Positions 35,084 through 47,134 of a stretch of DNA of 64,000 bases are shown in pieces. The notes under the pieces are model-generated. The model searched no databases. It was not told the DNA's origin and worked only from the letters and a program-made list of their open reading frames with translations. The DNA is from Cryptomeria japonica (Eukaryota; Streptophyta; Pinopsida; Cupressales; Cupressaceae), in NCBI RefSeq assembly GCF_030272615.1, contig NC_081407.1, forward strand, positions 315,732,456 to 315,796,455, written 5' to 3'. The position numbers and the translations under genes are program-made. How positions within the stretch are numbered: the first letter of the stretch is position 1; the number at the start of each line of letters is the position of its first letter.

Positions 35084-37595
35084 TCAGCCAAAATAAGAAT
35101 GGTCATGGGACATGCTAGTGTAGTCTGTAGATGCACTTCCTGGGGAATACATAGATGAATTTGCAGGCATTGGCAGCATTGAAGTATGTGGTGAGTGAGG
35201 AGGCTGTTGCTGCTGATGTTGCATGGCAGCTGCTGCTGCTACCTGTTCTGATCTGTATCTGTATCTCATAATCTCTGCTCTCACTGCATTGAGTTCTGCC
35301 TGGAGGGTCTGTGCTTGCTGTTGCAATTGAGAGATTGCTCCCATGCATCCATACACTGGATCTCTTAGCCTCACATTGGCTTCATAAACTAGGCTGTTGG
35401 CTGCATCTGCCCTTTGGCTTTCAGGAACTTCCTGCTTAAGCCAAAACGAGATAAGTTATAGATCCCTATTAATACCCACCAAAAAGAAAACCCTAATTTT
35501 TTACGTATTGATGATGTACAATGATAAGATAAAAGATAAAATGGCATCACATCAATGATAGGCTAAAAAGTAAATTCAGAGAACCCAGTCTGAATCTAAT
35601 CTTAAACAACAATTATTGCTTAAGTTGATGAAAGCTATTTCTACCTACGCCCTTCCTATGAAAATGGGTGTTGGGAAACAATATCAATTCTGCCCACAAC
35701 TTGCTATAATGATTGGACCACACTGAATAAAATAGTATTAAAAAGCTGCTGGCATTGTCTCCACTTACAATCCTAGATGCTGTTGACAATCTGCCTGTAT
35801 ACCCATTTTAATACTCTCTACTATAAAAAAGTGGTACCTAATACAATATATAGTCTGACAACTTCTGTATTGCAATGCAATTCAAGTCTACTCGTTAGAC
35901 AATAAAAGGGAAAAAGGCTGCTGGAAATCTTGACTTACAACCTTACCATCACGGTACAATAAATGAAGTAGCAGATGACAGTCTAATAGTTAAAAGATTT
36001 AACACATAACTATTGAAATAAAATAAAATAAAAGTAAGACTTTCTTTACTTACAATCTTCCCAATACAATGCCTGCACTTCAATAAATTGTTGTTTGACA
36101 ATATATAATCTGTGTACAACTGCTACATTAAATTACAAGTAGCCATGTCTTTGTTTACACTCTTCCCATCTCAGTCATGATCAAATGCTGTATAATAAAA
36201 TTCTCTTACTACTATATATTTCGGCATACAACCATTGCAATACAAAATCTAAGATCTTTCTGTATAAAAACTTACCTCAGACCATTACACAGTTTTTGTT
36301 GGTTATATAAGCTTAACATCTGACTGCAATACTAAAATGAAATGATAGTAAAAATATCCGTGCATACAACCTTATCCTGTAGCAATACATGAAAGTAATA
36401 TATTTCTATACCCCGTAATAAGTGCTGCAAGGCAACTCATTAACAGAGAAAATTACTGTATCTGATGCAAGCTTACCATCCATCTGCATAAAACTGATAC
36501 ATACAAAACTATTCTGGTCGCTAATCTCCCTACTAACAACTTTGTCATTATAATACAGTGAAACGAAATGCAAATAACATGCATTGGTATATTCAGCTGG
36601 AAAATCTATATTATTTGTTTTTAAAGAAATATATAATAATAACGACAGTGGAGAAGACCAAGTATACCCCTCATTTATGGATTGAAGGAAGGTGTGTATT
36701 TATATATACAGGAGAAGACCAAGAGCAGGTGAATTTTACAGAACGGATATCTCTCATTCACCAACACATCTTCCAGTCATAAATGAGAGATATCTGTTAC
36801 ATAAAATTTGCCATATAAATATATATTACTTGATGGTAATGCATGAGAATCTGCATAAATATTAGTTGGTGTGAATTTTTTACATTTCATGTAGTATTAT
36901 TAAGATTGTTTTTGGATTTACTATGTATTTTTTTTTCAATCGACATGTTTGATCATACTTAGTGATCCTATCACGAAGAATAGGATAATAGATCACTGCA
37001 TATAATCCGAAACATGGATTGAAAAAACCATAGACAGTAAATGCAAAAAAAATCTTAATAAAGGATAAAGCATTTTCAAGACATTGCTGCCTTGCAAATT
37101 TTCCAAGGCTCATTTTTACTGTGTTATGATCTGAGAAGTTGAAGATAACTAAGACATCAGAAATCTTTGGCCATAATAAAAGATAAGCAAAATCTACAGT
37201 GTGTTTGTTTATAAGAGCATCTATGAATACTCGCAAGGGAGAAAACCAAGCACAAATGAATTTCATTGAACAGTTAATCTTCTTTCCTGTGAAAATAAAA
37301 AAGACGTTTTTTATTCTAATGCATAAGAATTACCATGAGCATCTTGGAGACGTTGCTTGCTCCAAACACCTTGTGAACTGAGGCAAATTTCTGAGGCTCA
37401 TGAGGAGAAAAATAAGGAGAAAATGGGCATTCCTGAGCACATCTTCTCCTCAAAAGCTTGCAAGCAGCACAGGGAGTTGTAGTGTTCAAAGCCCCAGGAG
37501 GTCCCAGTATTTGTCTCCTCCCCATTCGATCCGCATCTGCTTGCTTATGATAAATCGCTCTTCTGGAAGATGACTGAAAGTTCTCCAACTGTTCC
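35084..37595 (-). CDS. LBD15: LOB-domain transcription factor, LBD15-like
   Basis: Two exons are visible: 37595-37334 and 35431-35084, with a GTAATT donor and a TTAAGCAG acceptor. They join in frame without stops. The LOB domain is complete. It has the zinc-finger-like CX2CX6CX3C (CAACKLLRRRCAQEC), the GAS block (FASVHKVFGASNVSK, DPVYGCMG) and the leucine-zipper-like LX6LX3LX6 stretch (ISQLQQQAQTLQAELNAVRAEI region). A Gln/Ala/Ser/Pro-rich tail follows. LBD proteins are nuclear DNA-binding regulators of organ boundaries and vascular or secondary-wall development. The GRRQILGPPGALNT and EVPESQRADAANSLVYEANV text is closest to LBD15/ASL11; orthology is inferred. No ATG lies in frame at the 5' end. 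TTTTTTACAG at 37596-37605 is a splice acceptor, so a short upstream exon is missing here. Confidence 0.9.
35432..37333 (-). other. LBD intron, 1,902 bp
   Basis: GT-AG intron between the GAS block residues SKMLM and EVPESQ, the usual LBD intron position. It is AT-rich and contains no recognisable coding or repeat feature. Small open frames inside it (36558-36782, 36880-37266) have no motif. Confidence 0.88.
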
Positions 37596-37605
37596 CTGTA
37601 AAAAA

Positions 37606-39300
37606 AAAATCACAAACTAAATCATCCTAACCCTAAGCTTAGATCTCCTATAGATTAAGAAGATAATTTCATCTTATGTGAGATGGGTCATGGAAATAAT
37701 GATATCAGTTGATCCCAGAAAGTGATGCTCCATAATTATGACACTATTCTTAATCCCATTTCAGAAGTCATTATTGTACCTTTCTCTGGACATCCAAACA
37801 TGCTCGTCTTTAATCTCCAGTTGCCAAATTTGTGTAGCACAATCCCGAGTCTAAAACCTACAGAAACAGTATGTAAGTTGCCATTCCGAGATCTTATTAC
37901 AGTCGTAACAGTGCACATGAAATTTTAAATTTGCAACAGTCATGATAATGTCTGAGAACTTATCTTCAAGATTTGAAATTTGATAGTCTACATGAAAATT
38001 TAAATCGGGAAAAATTATGGTAAAACTGGGCACCAATAGAAGCAATCTTTAATATTTTCACAGATTTCACCCACAAATTTGGAGAGAAGATATTACAGAC
38101 ATCTCATCTTATGAAACTATCTTCCAAACAAATACAAACACTTCCAAAGGTGCTACAAGCCAAGGCTAGAGAATTTTTAGTTTTTTAAAATAAATCTGGA
38201 TACCCACAGGACAAATAACACAGAATCTATTTTGCAGTACACCTTAAATGAAAACAGTTAGGGTGTTTATATAAAGCTCCAAAACCATGGAAACAATCTT
38301 GGATATCTATTGACCACAAGCTTTCAATCATTTTTTTATTTTTTTGAAGCATTAAATCGAAAAGAAACAAACCTTGGAGCATTTAGTTTAAACCAAGATG
38401 CCTGTACAAAACAGTTTTTTGAGAATCTACTGCACCTGAAAAGTTAAACCAAACCAATTTTGCAGAATTTATTGTTATAGTAGACACCCCAAAAAGCAAT
38501 CTTGTGAGCTAAAATATATATTTCCATAGTTGCTGCAAGTGCAGACTTAATTACAGACAAATTTGACCTTAGAGTCATGCCATCTCATCAATTAGCATTT
38601 CTTAAAGGATCAGATAGGTTGAAAGAAGATAGAGACAATAGATCTGGTATGGAAAGCAGATCTATGTCATTTTCACGTGAGGAGTACACACACTTGTGGA
38701 CACACAAAAAACATAAAGATCAATACAGTAGGTAGTAACATAGAGACATACCTTTTGATATACAGATCTGGCTCTACAGTGAGATGTACATCCAAGATCA
38801 AATGGGTGGATCAAAATTATTGATACAAATGGAATTCGGGTTGTCTAGAGGGGTCCCTTGTAATGTACTTGAAGGGGAAGGAGGAGGAGGGGGGCTTGAT
38901 ATCCAAGTCTATAACAACAAGAACAGGACTTCACTTCCTTGCCACTTCTCAATCCTGAAAGCAAGGTAAGCTCCTGTCAATTCCTGTGATTTTACAACCA
39001 CATGAATGCACAAACAAACACTACTACTAGTATACAACTACTCTCTCTGCTGGGCCATACATGCCATACTATACCACCATGTATAACATCACATCAGCAC
39101 ACACGTTTTTCTTCGGAAGTTGTGCAGTCCAAGCATGGGATTGGAGAATTTAGGGAGGGGCAAGGAGTAACAGTGAGGGGTACTGTATAATTTAATGTGG
39201 GTATATTATGAAGAGATGTGAGTGATTATGAGCTGTTGCAGATCCAGCGTACGAGGTAAGGGGTTATCTGTATTCCTTTTGTACAATGCCTAAATAGAGG
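37606..39300 (-). promoter_or_regulatory. Upstream region of the LBD gene, first exon unresolved
   Basis: The region must hold the missing first coding exon, or an intron leading to it. A donor such as AAAAG-GTATGTCTC (minus strand, about 38750) has the right phase, but a stop lies upstream without an ATG, so I do not call it. A purine-rich block (GGAAGGAGGAGGAGGGG) lies at about 38877-38893. No other gene is seen. Confidence 0.35.
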
Positions 39301-40094
39301 AATGATGAAGACTTGTTAATGCAAGTAGGCGCAATGGGATTTGATGTTGATGGGGCATACATGTTTCTAGAAAAATTTCGGCCTTGTTGCAAACATTGGT
39401 GTTTGTTTCTGCTGATCTGGAACTCTTAAATATGGCAGAAATCTAAGTGTTTGCTTTATGTTTGTCCTAAAAAGGGTTGTTTGTCAAGAGCAACTGCATA
39501 GAAAATTGAAAATCTAGTTACAATGTATTGCTAAATTTTATTAAACTAAGTTTTTGGGCATGACCCATGAACAAGGGGAAGAAATGCAAATAAAAAAGGC
39601 CCCATGAGCTGGTCTATATTTTAAGTATGTTGTTGGGGAAATGAATTCAAGGTAGACTTGAGACTGAATTCCACGTGGATGTTAGAGATCTATTTTTAGT
39701 ATGTAGATAAGCGAGACGATTGCGAGCAAGTTTCTAAATCTATTTTTCAAGTATGTATATGTGAGATAATTCAATATATAATATTTTTTTTAATCATGTG
39801 ATTAGATTATCATTTGTAATATGATATTACACATATTCCCATAAAGGTAGGTGGATAAAGGATCAAATTTCTAGAATCTGAATGGGATGAAATTCAAAAT
39901 ATAAAAGAAGAAAACGCATAAGAATCATTAGTCGAGGATACTATATGTTTCAAATTATTACATTATCAATGAAATAAAAATGCTGACATGTTAAAAATTG
40001 TATGCTTGAAATTTATATGATGAATAAAGAATCACATCCTTAGAATTCCAATAGGACAAAGTCGTTGACATGGTGTCATTTGAACAACTGATTT
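39301..40094. other. Intergenic, no gene seen
   Basis: AT-rich sequence without open frames of interest. Text such as GAATCACATCCTTAGAATTCCAATAGG recurs in diverged form near 40222 and 40541, which suggests old tandem duplication of this stretch. Confidence 0.4.
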
Positions 40095-40192
40095 GTCAAT
40101 AGGCCTTTGGTCTACCGGTGAAGTTGAATGGTTCCAAATGGGCCCACCAGGGCCAGGGATCAAGTCTTGCTGAGTGCAAGGCTCCGACATCA
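40095..40192 (+). repeat. tRNA-derived SINE-like head
   Basis: GTCAATAGGCCTTTGGTCTACCGG followed by GTGAAGTTGAATGG resembles a pol III A box region. GCCAGGGATCAAGTCTTGC about 40 bp later resembles a B box (GGTTCRARTCC type), with the GGGCCCACCAGGGCC stem between. The layout resembles plant Au-type SINE heads. No clear target duplication or tail was identified. Confidence 0.4.
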
Positions 40193-41899
40193 TAAGTGTA
40201 TATTACATGCATTCATAAAGATTCACGCCTCTAGAATCCAATGGTGTGAAGCCTAAAACACAAAACAAGCAAACACATACAAAACCACTAGACGAGAGTT
40301 AAGAAGGGAGAGGAAGAGGATACAATATTTTTCAAATTGTTTCATTAGCAATGAAATTTAATGCTAATGTGTTAAAATTTGTATGATCCCACTTAGCGAT
40401 TGTTTGTTTTTCTGCTCTCCAGGCTTGGCCATGTTTAATGTGTTTTTTGTATCCCCTACTTTTTTTTTGTGAATAGTATACTTTATCTTTATTCATTGAA
40501 ATGACTACTATTCATCAAAAAAAATAGTATGATAGATAAAGAATAACGCCCTTAAAGTCCAAGTATGATGAACTCCAAAAAAACGAATACAAAACTGCTA
40601 GCAAAGAAGACGAAAATACCATATTATTCAAAATTTATTACCAATATAACTTAATACTGGTGTTTAAATTTGTATGGTGATGTGTTTAAATATGTATGGT
40701 TATTGATTCTTTTAATAATACAATAGACTATATCACAAAGGCCAAGAGGAACCCACGAAGCAAAGAAACTTCTCAAGCACCAAACCAAACAATCCATTCA
40801 TTAACTGAACAGACACTATCAAACCCACCTACCCCATGACCTAAACAATAAAAAACTCAAGTGGGTAACCCCAAAACCCATAAAATAATCCATGTCACCA
40901 TAGCCAGTGCAGGTTGAGCTTTCTTTGTCACTAGAATGCTCATGCCAGTCATTGACCATGGAGGGGTGTTCAAATCTTGTTGTTTCCTCCATAGAAAGTA
41001 CTGTAAGAGAATGATGACTAGCAGTCCAAGCTCGTTGGGCAAATAGTAGTTAAGAGAGAGAGAGTCTTTTAGTTTTTTAAAGAGTTTTCAAGCTAATTCA
41101 CAGCTCATATATTGATCTGCACTACCTGGCATGGCAGCCATATCTAGAGCCCCCCTCCTCATTTCTGTTTGACCCATGATTGCAGGCGACGACGTCGGAG
41201 CGCTGTTCTCTCTTCCCCAGCACACTCTGCTCTTCACAGACTTCCATGGTTTTAATAATACCTTTGCATTCATGTCATTAGACCAAAGAATTAAATGAAT
41301 CTCATGGTGATATCTTGGATAAAGGGAGGACTCTCAAAGCTGGATCCATTCATCCATTACATTTTCTATCATTATACAAACCTCGAGGATTTCCAATTCA
41401 ATGCAATTTCTTTTCACACAGCTGAATCTTAGGCCAAATGCAATATATATATATAATATGTACAATTCCACCTCTTTCAGATATGTCACTCTTACACGTA
41501 AAGAAAGTGCTAACTTGGTTTTCCTTCATTTTGTTTCGTGAAATGTGTCCTCACAAACCCAGCCATTTCCAGGCACCACCTGACTAGGTCGATTTTTCAA
41601 AGACAAGGAGTAAATCTGAGTCATTGCTTATTAATTTAAACACCCAAAAATAATTGAATCGGCCATGGCTTTTTTTTTTATCTGTAAAATGGTGTCACTT
41701 ATGATGCTGCCTTACGTTATAAGCTACGACTTAGGTAGATGGAGTAGGAAATCATGGGACCCACAGAGTTATAGTGTATGAGTTTTGACAGTCAATATAT
41801 GTTGTAGCTTGCATAAGGGTCTGGAATTTCAGAGTGGATTTGCTATTTGTGCAAGATGGGAAAGGGAAAGTTAAGGGGTTTTTTTTATAGGCTGTGATG
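40193..41899. other. Intergenic, small minus-strand ORFs of unknown meaning
   Basis: AT-rich DNA. Near 41088-41273 (minus) is a 61-codon open frame with less biased composition (NSAPTSSPAIMGQTEMRRGA), directly beside a short GAGAGAGAGAG run. It has no recognised motif. I do not call a gene. Confidence 0.35.
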
Positions 41900-42815
41900 T
41901 CATTGATTTGATTTTTAGGTTTATAGTATAATTTATAATTGAGTTATAGTATGTAGTGTATAGGATCGTTTTGTCTTTTAATTTGGTATATGTTAATTTG
42001 GTATATAGTATTAGAAAGTTTTCAAGATATTTAATTGTGTTTACATTAGGAGGTGTGTATATCCCATATGAGAGTATCTTCTACTTCAGATTTATAGGCG
42101 ATTTATAGTATATAGGATCGTTTTGTCATGTAATATGGTAAAGGGTATTAGAAATGTCTTTTAGTATGTAGGAGGTTATTAATTAAACTTAAAGAAGGAG
42201 GTGATTCAAAGTATATAAGATTATTTCATCTTTTAATACGGTGTATAGGATTAGAAAGTCTCTTTTTAGTATGTAGAAGGTATATAATTGCGCTTAAACT
42301 GGGAGGTGCATATATCTTATATTAGGCTACCTCGTACTCTTAGAGAGACACATTATAAATGTATTGAATAGAATGCAATATATATAATGTGAGATGATTT
42401 AATTTTTGGATTAATAGGTGATTTATAGTATATAGGATTGTTTTGTCTTTTACTATAGTATATAGTATTAGAAAGTCTTTTATTATGTAGGAGGTATTTA
42501 ATTGTGCTTAAAGTAGGAGATGTGTATATCTTATATGAAAGTATCTCGTACTTTAGATATATAGTTAGTTTATAGTATATAAGATCATTTTTTTTTTTAA
42601 TATGGTGTGTAGAATTTGAAAGCCCTGTTTTTTTAGTGTGTAGAAGGTATTTAATTGTGCTTAATGTAGGAGGTACATATATCTTATATCATACTACCTC
42701 GTACTCTCAATATGTAAGAGACACATTATAAATGTACTATATGGAACTACCTTGTACTCCTAGTATGTAGGAGATACCTGATTTTACTTCAAATATGAGG
42801 CATACATACTATATG
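41900..42815. repeat. Decayed repeat array
   Basis: At least five diverged units share TTATAGTATATAGGATCG-TTTTGTCTTTTAATATGG, then TTAGAAAGTCTTTTAGTATG and TAGGAGGTATTTAATTGTGC. Anchors lie at about 41961, 42114, 42217, 42434 and 42581. Unit spacing is irregular (about 100-220 bp). No coding content. Confidence 0.75.
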
Positions 42816-42816
42816 A

Positions 42817-42885
42817 GACTCAAATTTGTAACCTCTCTTTCAAGAGTATGAGTTCACCACCATTAAGCTAACTCAAGATTTGAGA
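42817..42885 (-). repeat. tRNA-like SINE head next to the repeat array
   Basis: On the minus strand GAGTTAGCTTAATGGTGGTGA (A-box-like) is followed about 25 bp later by GAGAGGTTACAAATTTGAGTC (B-box-like). Downstream in the same orientation comes the decayed array, so the array may be the body or tail of the same element. It lacks the cloverleaf stems of a functional tRNA gene. Confidence 0.42.
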
Positions 42886-45121
42886 AGCCTAGAGAAATAA
42901 ATATAGGCTTAAAAATAAATTAACACAATCAAATAAATAACTCTAGAATATTTAATGATCCCTATTTAGCTCAAATTTTTGATGAAGATGCTATAGATCA
43001 ATGACTTCTTTGTATGATCTTCTAGTTCAATTATAATGATATTTGTGTCCTGATAAATGTGAACCCTCTTTGTGGATCTACACTTTGTTGATTTTTTATA
43101 CTAGTAATTTGATCACCTTGATCTCTATGTCTTGCACTAAAAGAGGGGTTGTGTCAAAAGATGTATATACTTGAAATGTTTTTCTTTGGTCAAAACCTTG
43201 TTATTGATTTAACAAATTTGATAAAAATAGGATAAAAAACAACAAGCAACCATGTAGTGATGCATAGAATGTTGATTACAAGCCATGTTGCAATGTTGGT
43301 GGTCTAATATTCTCTTCATGTGATGATGCAATGTGGAAAAGAGTTACTCTAATGAATTTTCAAATACATATAAGTGAATTAAGTTTTATCTTTAAGTGAT
43401 CTTTAATACAATAGCCTATCACAAAAATTAGTAAAATTCACATTCAAGTTGAAGCTAAAGAAATAGCACTTGAATTCGAAATTAACTTACAATTTTTAAA
43501 TTTGCTTGGATAGTTTTTGTACTCATATAATCAACTTGAAATAATGAATAGATGAATTGAAGAATGAGAATGACCCATAGGGATGGTTCTATCTGGATTT
43601 GAGCCAGTATTTTCTAATATTTACATTGAAATGTGTCATTTGTACACTATTCATTGCATAAAGGATAGCCCCCAAACAAAGTGTGTAATTATTTCATCAA
43701 TTCTATTATAACTCTAAGGATGGGCAAGGTTTGATCTTCAAATCTTATCAATTTACAAGTCAAGCAATATATCTTTAAAATGAGAAATAATATGTTGATT
43801 TATAGAAAATTCATTCATACAAGAGACTAGGTACACTACATTTAAATTCAACATTGACTTAAAACTAATTTTGGATTTGTTTTATCCTTCAATAGTTAGT
43901 GTTTAAAATTTGATGTGTGTCATGTAATTGTTGGCATTGACCGTGTTTCTATTCAAACTATGAGTCATTATTTATTTGTATTCTAGATTCAATCCTAAAA
44001 TGTGTTCTAATTCTAGATCATGCATTCAACTTTGATCTACAAATTATAAATTATAAATTAATTACATGGATTCAATTTGATTTACCTTTGGAATTGGACA
44101 TTTCTTACTAGCTCAAGTGTAAAATATCCAAATTTACATGCCAAAGAATTTTATAAGACGGCTAATCCCTAGTTCATTTTAGATCATTTATCAACTTGAA
44201 CTTTCATACTATTCAATTATTATATAGAGCATTATATCATCAATATCTACAATCATAGAAAAATATGAGCTTGCCCCACATTATGAAATTGATCAAGGGT
44301 CTTGAATAAGGTGTAAGATGGAAAGCCAGATAACTTTTCACTAGCATAATTTTTTTATAAATTCTTTTAAGTACCACCATTTTTAGTTACATAAAACAAC
44401 ATGAATATAAAGACAAGCTTCTTTAAATAATATTTAAGTTGAGATAATTTAAAATAATTATTTTATTTATTTTTAAAAAAAAATTAAAATATTTCTATTA
44501 ACCTTATTTTAAAATATATTTTTGATGATTTTGGTTAAACTAATTTAAGTCTTTCAAAACAATCATACTAAATAAGTGGATTTAGTGGGTATTAAAATTT
44601 GTAAACATAATTTTGTAGATTGTTGATTGGTTTAAACCTCACTTGAGGTAACTAAACTAGTTTATTTATGATTACATATGAATACATGTATTATGTATTT
44701 TAAAAATTTGATGCTTTGTTTAATAACCTAAAATATTATCTTGGCAAAAAATTATTATATAAAGAAAAATATATAGAGAGATCCAAATAATATAAAGAAA
44801 AAAGAATGGACCCATCAAAATCACTCCAAACCATGAATTTGTTCTGAAAAATTATTTTTTATATTACAAAAATACCTAATTCAAAAAGAAGTATAAGAAT
44901 TGAATGTACAAATTTGTGTAGAAAATATGTGTTCAAAATTAATTTAATTAGATTAATTAATTAATTAATATTAACCATTTCATGGTTTCAAAGTTAGGAT
45001 TTATAGTTCAAACATTGTAATAAATTTTAAAATTGATGTTTGAATTAGATAAAATGAGTAAAATATACTTATATCTCAATCTAATTAAGAAAAGACTATC
45101 ATATTGTTTCAAATATGGTTG
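42886..45121. other. AT-rich intergenic DNA, nothing recognised
   Basis: Very AT-rich with no open frames of interest and no repeat ends recognised. Confidence 0.45.
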
Positions 45122-47073
45122 TGTTGATGTCAAGCTTGTTTGGTGTTGTCATTGACATCACAACTAAAGATGAGTTTGTGTTGTTTGTAATTGTGTGTAG
45201 TGGTGACAAAGGTGAAGAAGAAGTTGTAGTTGTCCAGTTGTGTGGTTGTGATATGTAGTTCAGAAATGAGTGTTCAAATGTTGTTATGTTGTTTGGAGGT
45301 GATGTTGAGTGAGTATGAGGTATTTCCGGAAGGTGATAGTATTGGAAGTTACAATATGCAAAAAAAAGTATCTAAAGTCCTTATGGAAATGTTCTCTGCA
45401 TTCCTCCAACATTTTAAGATGAAGGCTTGCGATTCTAGAATTAATGTATATGTTTTTTGGATGTTGCACCATCATGTTTATAGGTCCTTAGTTGCTCAGA
45501 TGATTGAATTTGGTTATTGTTGTTTGCTGATAGTGAGGTTGTATGTCAAGTTTGGTCTAGAGAATGCCCCACATTGCTTTGCAATGTTGGTTATTGCGTT
45601 ACAGATTAGAGGACATATTCATATAGTTTGTGCAGTGTTCTATTTAAGATTTTATTTTTTGGTTTTCTCAACAAGTGAAGTTATGTTGTTTTGTTGCTCA
45701 GTGTGGTTAGTTGTGTTGGACTTTGGTCGACTCAATTTTTTTATATTATTTGGATCATACTCTTTTAGTCTAGTTATACATTAGAGATTGAGTTAGAGTA
45801 TTGATATGGGTCTTACCATGGTGTGTGAAGATCCACATTAAGTAATTTGTACTACGTGATGTTTTTGGGTTGACAGGTTAACATGCTTCATTGATTATCC
45901 ACGTGTTATATTTGATGCTGACTTTGGAGGATGTGTTAGCATGTGGTTCATTGTAATTGACTTTGGAAGATTTGTTGTAATTTATTTGGGTCCACTTTAT
46001 CTCCTAGGGTAGACCATATTTGATGTAGTTGCTCTTGGTGGTCGTTCTTGTGTAATTTATGCATATTTTGTCTATGGCTAACCTAGTTGAAAGTTTCATT
46101 GAATAAGCTAGTATATAAATATGTGTGGATGTGTTAATTGTAGTATGACTTGATGTGGATTGATTGTGAATAATGTGCAAGCATACGTGGAGAAGAAAAA
46201 TTTAAAATTTTAGATTGTGATGAGCTTTGATGATCATATCCTTCAATGCAACAAATTTTTGAGATAATCAATGTGTGAGTTGTGTTTGTCATGATATTGT
46301 TTTCTTGACACAATGGTTCAAGGGAAGTTCCATGATTAGGAGATCTTTTTCATTTCAATTCATCATTTCCTTGTACCTATTCGAAGGCATGGTATCCTTT
46401 TGACAACTTGTGCAAATTTGTATCTTGCCCTAGAGTACTGACCTTCAACAATGCAAGTCCATTGTTTCTTTCCCTAAGGTTGAGCACCTTAGTCTTGAAA
46501 GTCCAAATCAAGAGCAGTCACGAGGGCTTCACTGGCTAGGCAATATTATATCACCTGCATTCATATTGGGGGGTTTAATATCCCAAAAATAAGGGTTCAA
46601 TATATTGCCTATTGGTGAAAATAGGGGGGTTTTTAATTCGGACTATGAAAAAAGCAATATTTGGTGAAAATAGGGGGGCTTTTAATTCAGACTATATATT
46701 GGGAGGGGGTGACAAAAAAGGAGTTTAGGGCAATATTTTTTGAAAATAGGGGGACTCTTTAATATGCCCTGAACACATGTGCTATAACCCTAGTTCACTA
46801 AGTGAAGCCCCCATGGGAGCAATGAACTTCCTTGGCCTTGAGCTTAAAACATTGTAATCAATTATTCATATTGTGAGTGTGATTATCACAATGGTTTCTC
46901 CCTACTTAGGGTTTCCCATGTAAATCTAGTGCTCTCATGTATTGTATTTTGTAGTTTCACATTTCATTATTGCAAAGATAAGGTAATTGTGGTTTGAAGT
47001 TTAAGATATTAAAGATAAATTGGCTTAAGGTTTGAACTAATTCAGTCCCCCTCTTAGTCATGTGGTGTGTTCA
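45122..47073 (+). repeat. Copia-C 5' LTR
   Basis: It starts TGTTGATGTCAAGC and ends CATGTGGTGTGTTCA, just before the primer site, about 1.95 kb. An open frame of 184 codons at 45230-45784 lies wholly inside it, is Cys/Val/Phe-rich without motifs, and is judged chance. A small G-run repeat lies at 46560-46770. Confidence 0.7.
46560..46770 (+). repeat. G-run tandem repeat inside the Copia-C LTR
   Basis: About three diverged units share TTGGTGAAAATAGGGGGG, TTTTTAATTCGGACTAT and GCAATAT, at about 46612, 46661 and 46731, preceded by a related GGGGGGTTTAATATCCC. This may be a small inserted element or a local duplication. Confidence 0.65.
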
Positions 47074-47078
47074 AAAAT

Positions 47079-47092
47079 TGGTATTAGAGAGA
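47079..47092 (+). other. Copia-C primer binding site, slightly altered
   Basis: TGGTATTAGAGAGA matches the initiator Met tRNA site TGGTATCAGAGC with a C-to-T change and a changed end. Confidence 0.65.
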
Positions 47093-47134
47093 TGTTCCTC
47101 TAAGATAAGCCCAACCACTTGAGGAAGGTCTGAG

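Noticed and set aside
36558-37266. Small ORFs within the LBD intron
   Set aside because: AT-driven chance frames inside a well-supported intron.
38722-38800. First coding exon of the LBD gene ending AAAAG-GTATGT
   Set aside because: The phase fits, but the frame runs into a stop upstream without an ATG.
41088-41273. 61-codon minus-strand ORF with less biased composition
   Set aside because: Too short, no recognised motif, and the reading frame closes with no splice sites that I could support.
42817-42885. Functional tRNA gene
   Set aside because: Box-like motifs are present but acceptor and anticodon stems do not pair; better explained as a SINE head.
45230-45784. 184-codon ORF
   Set aside because: It lies wholly inside the Copia-C LTR, has a biased Cys/Val/Phe composition and no motif.
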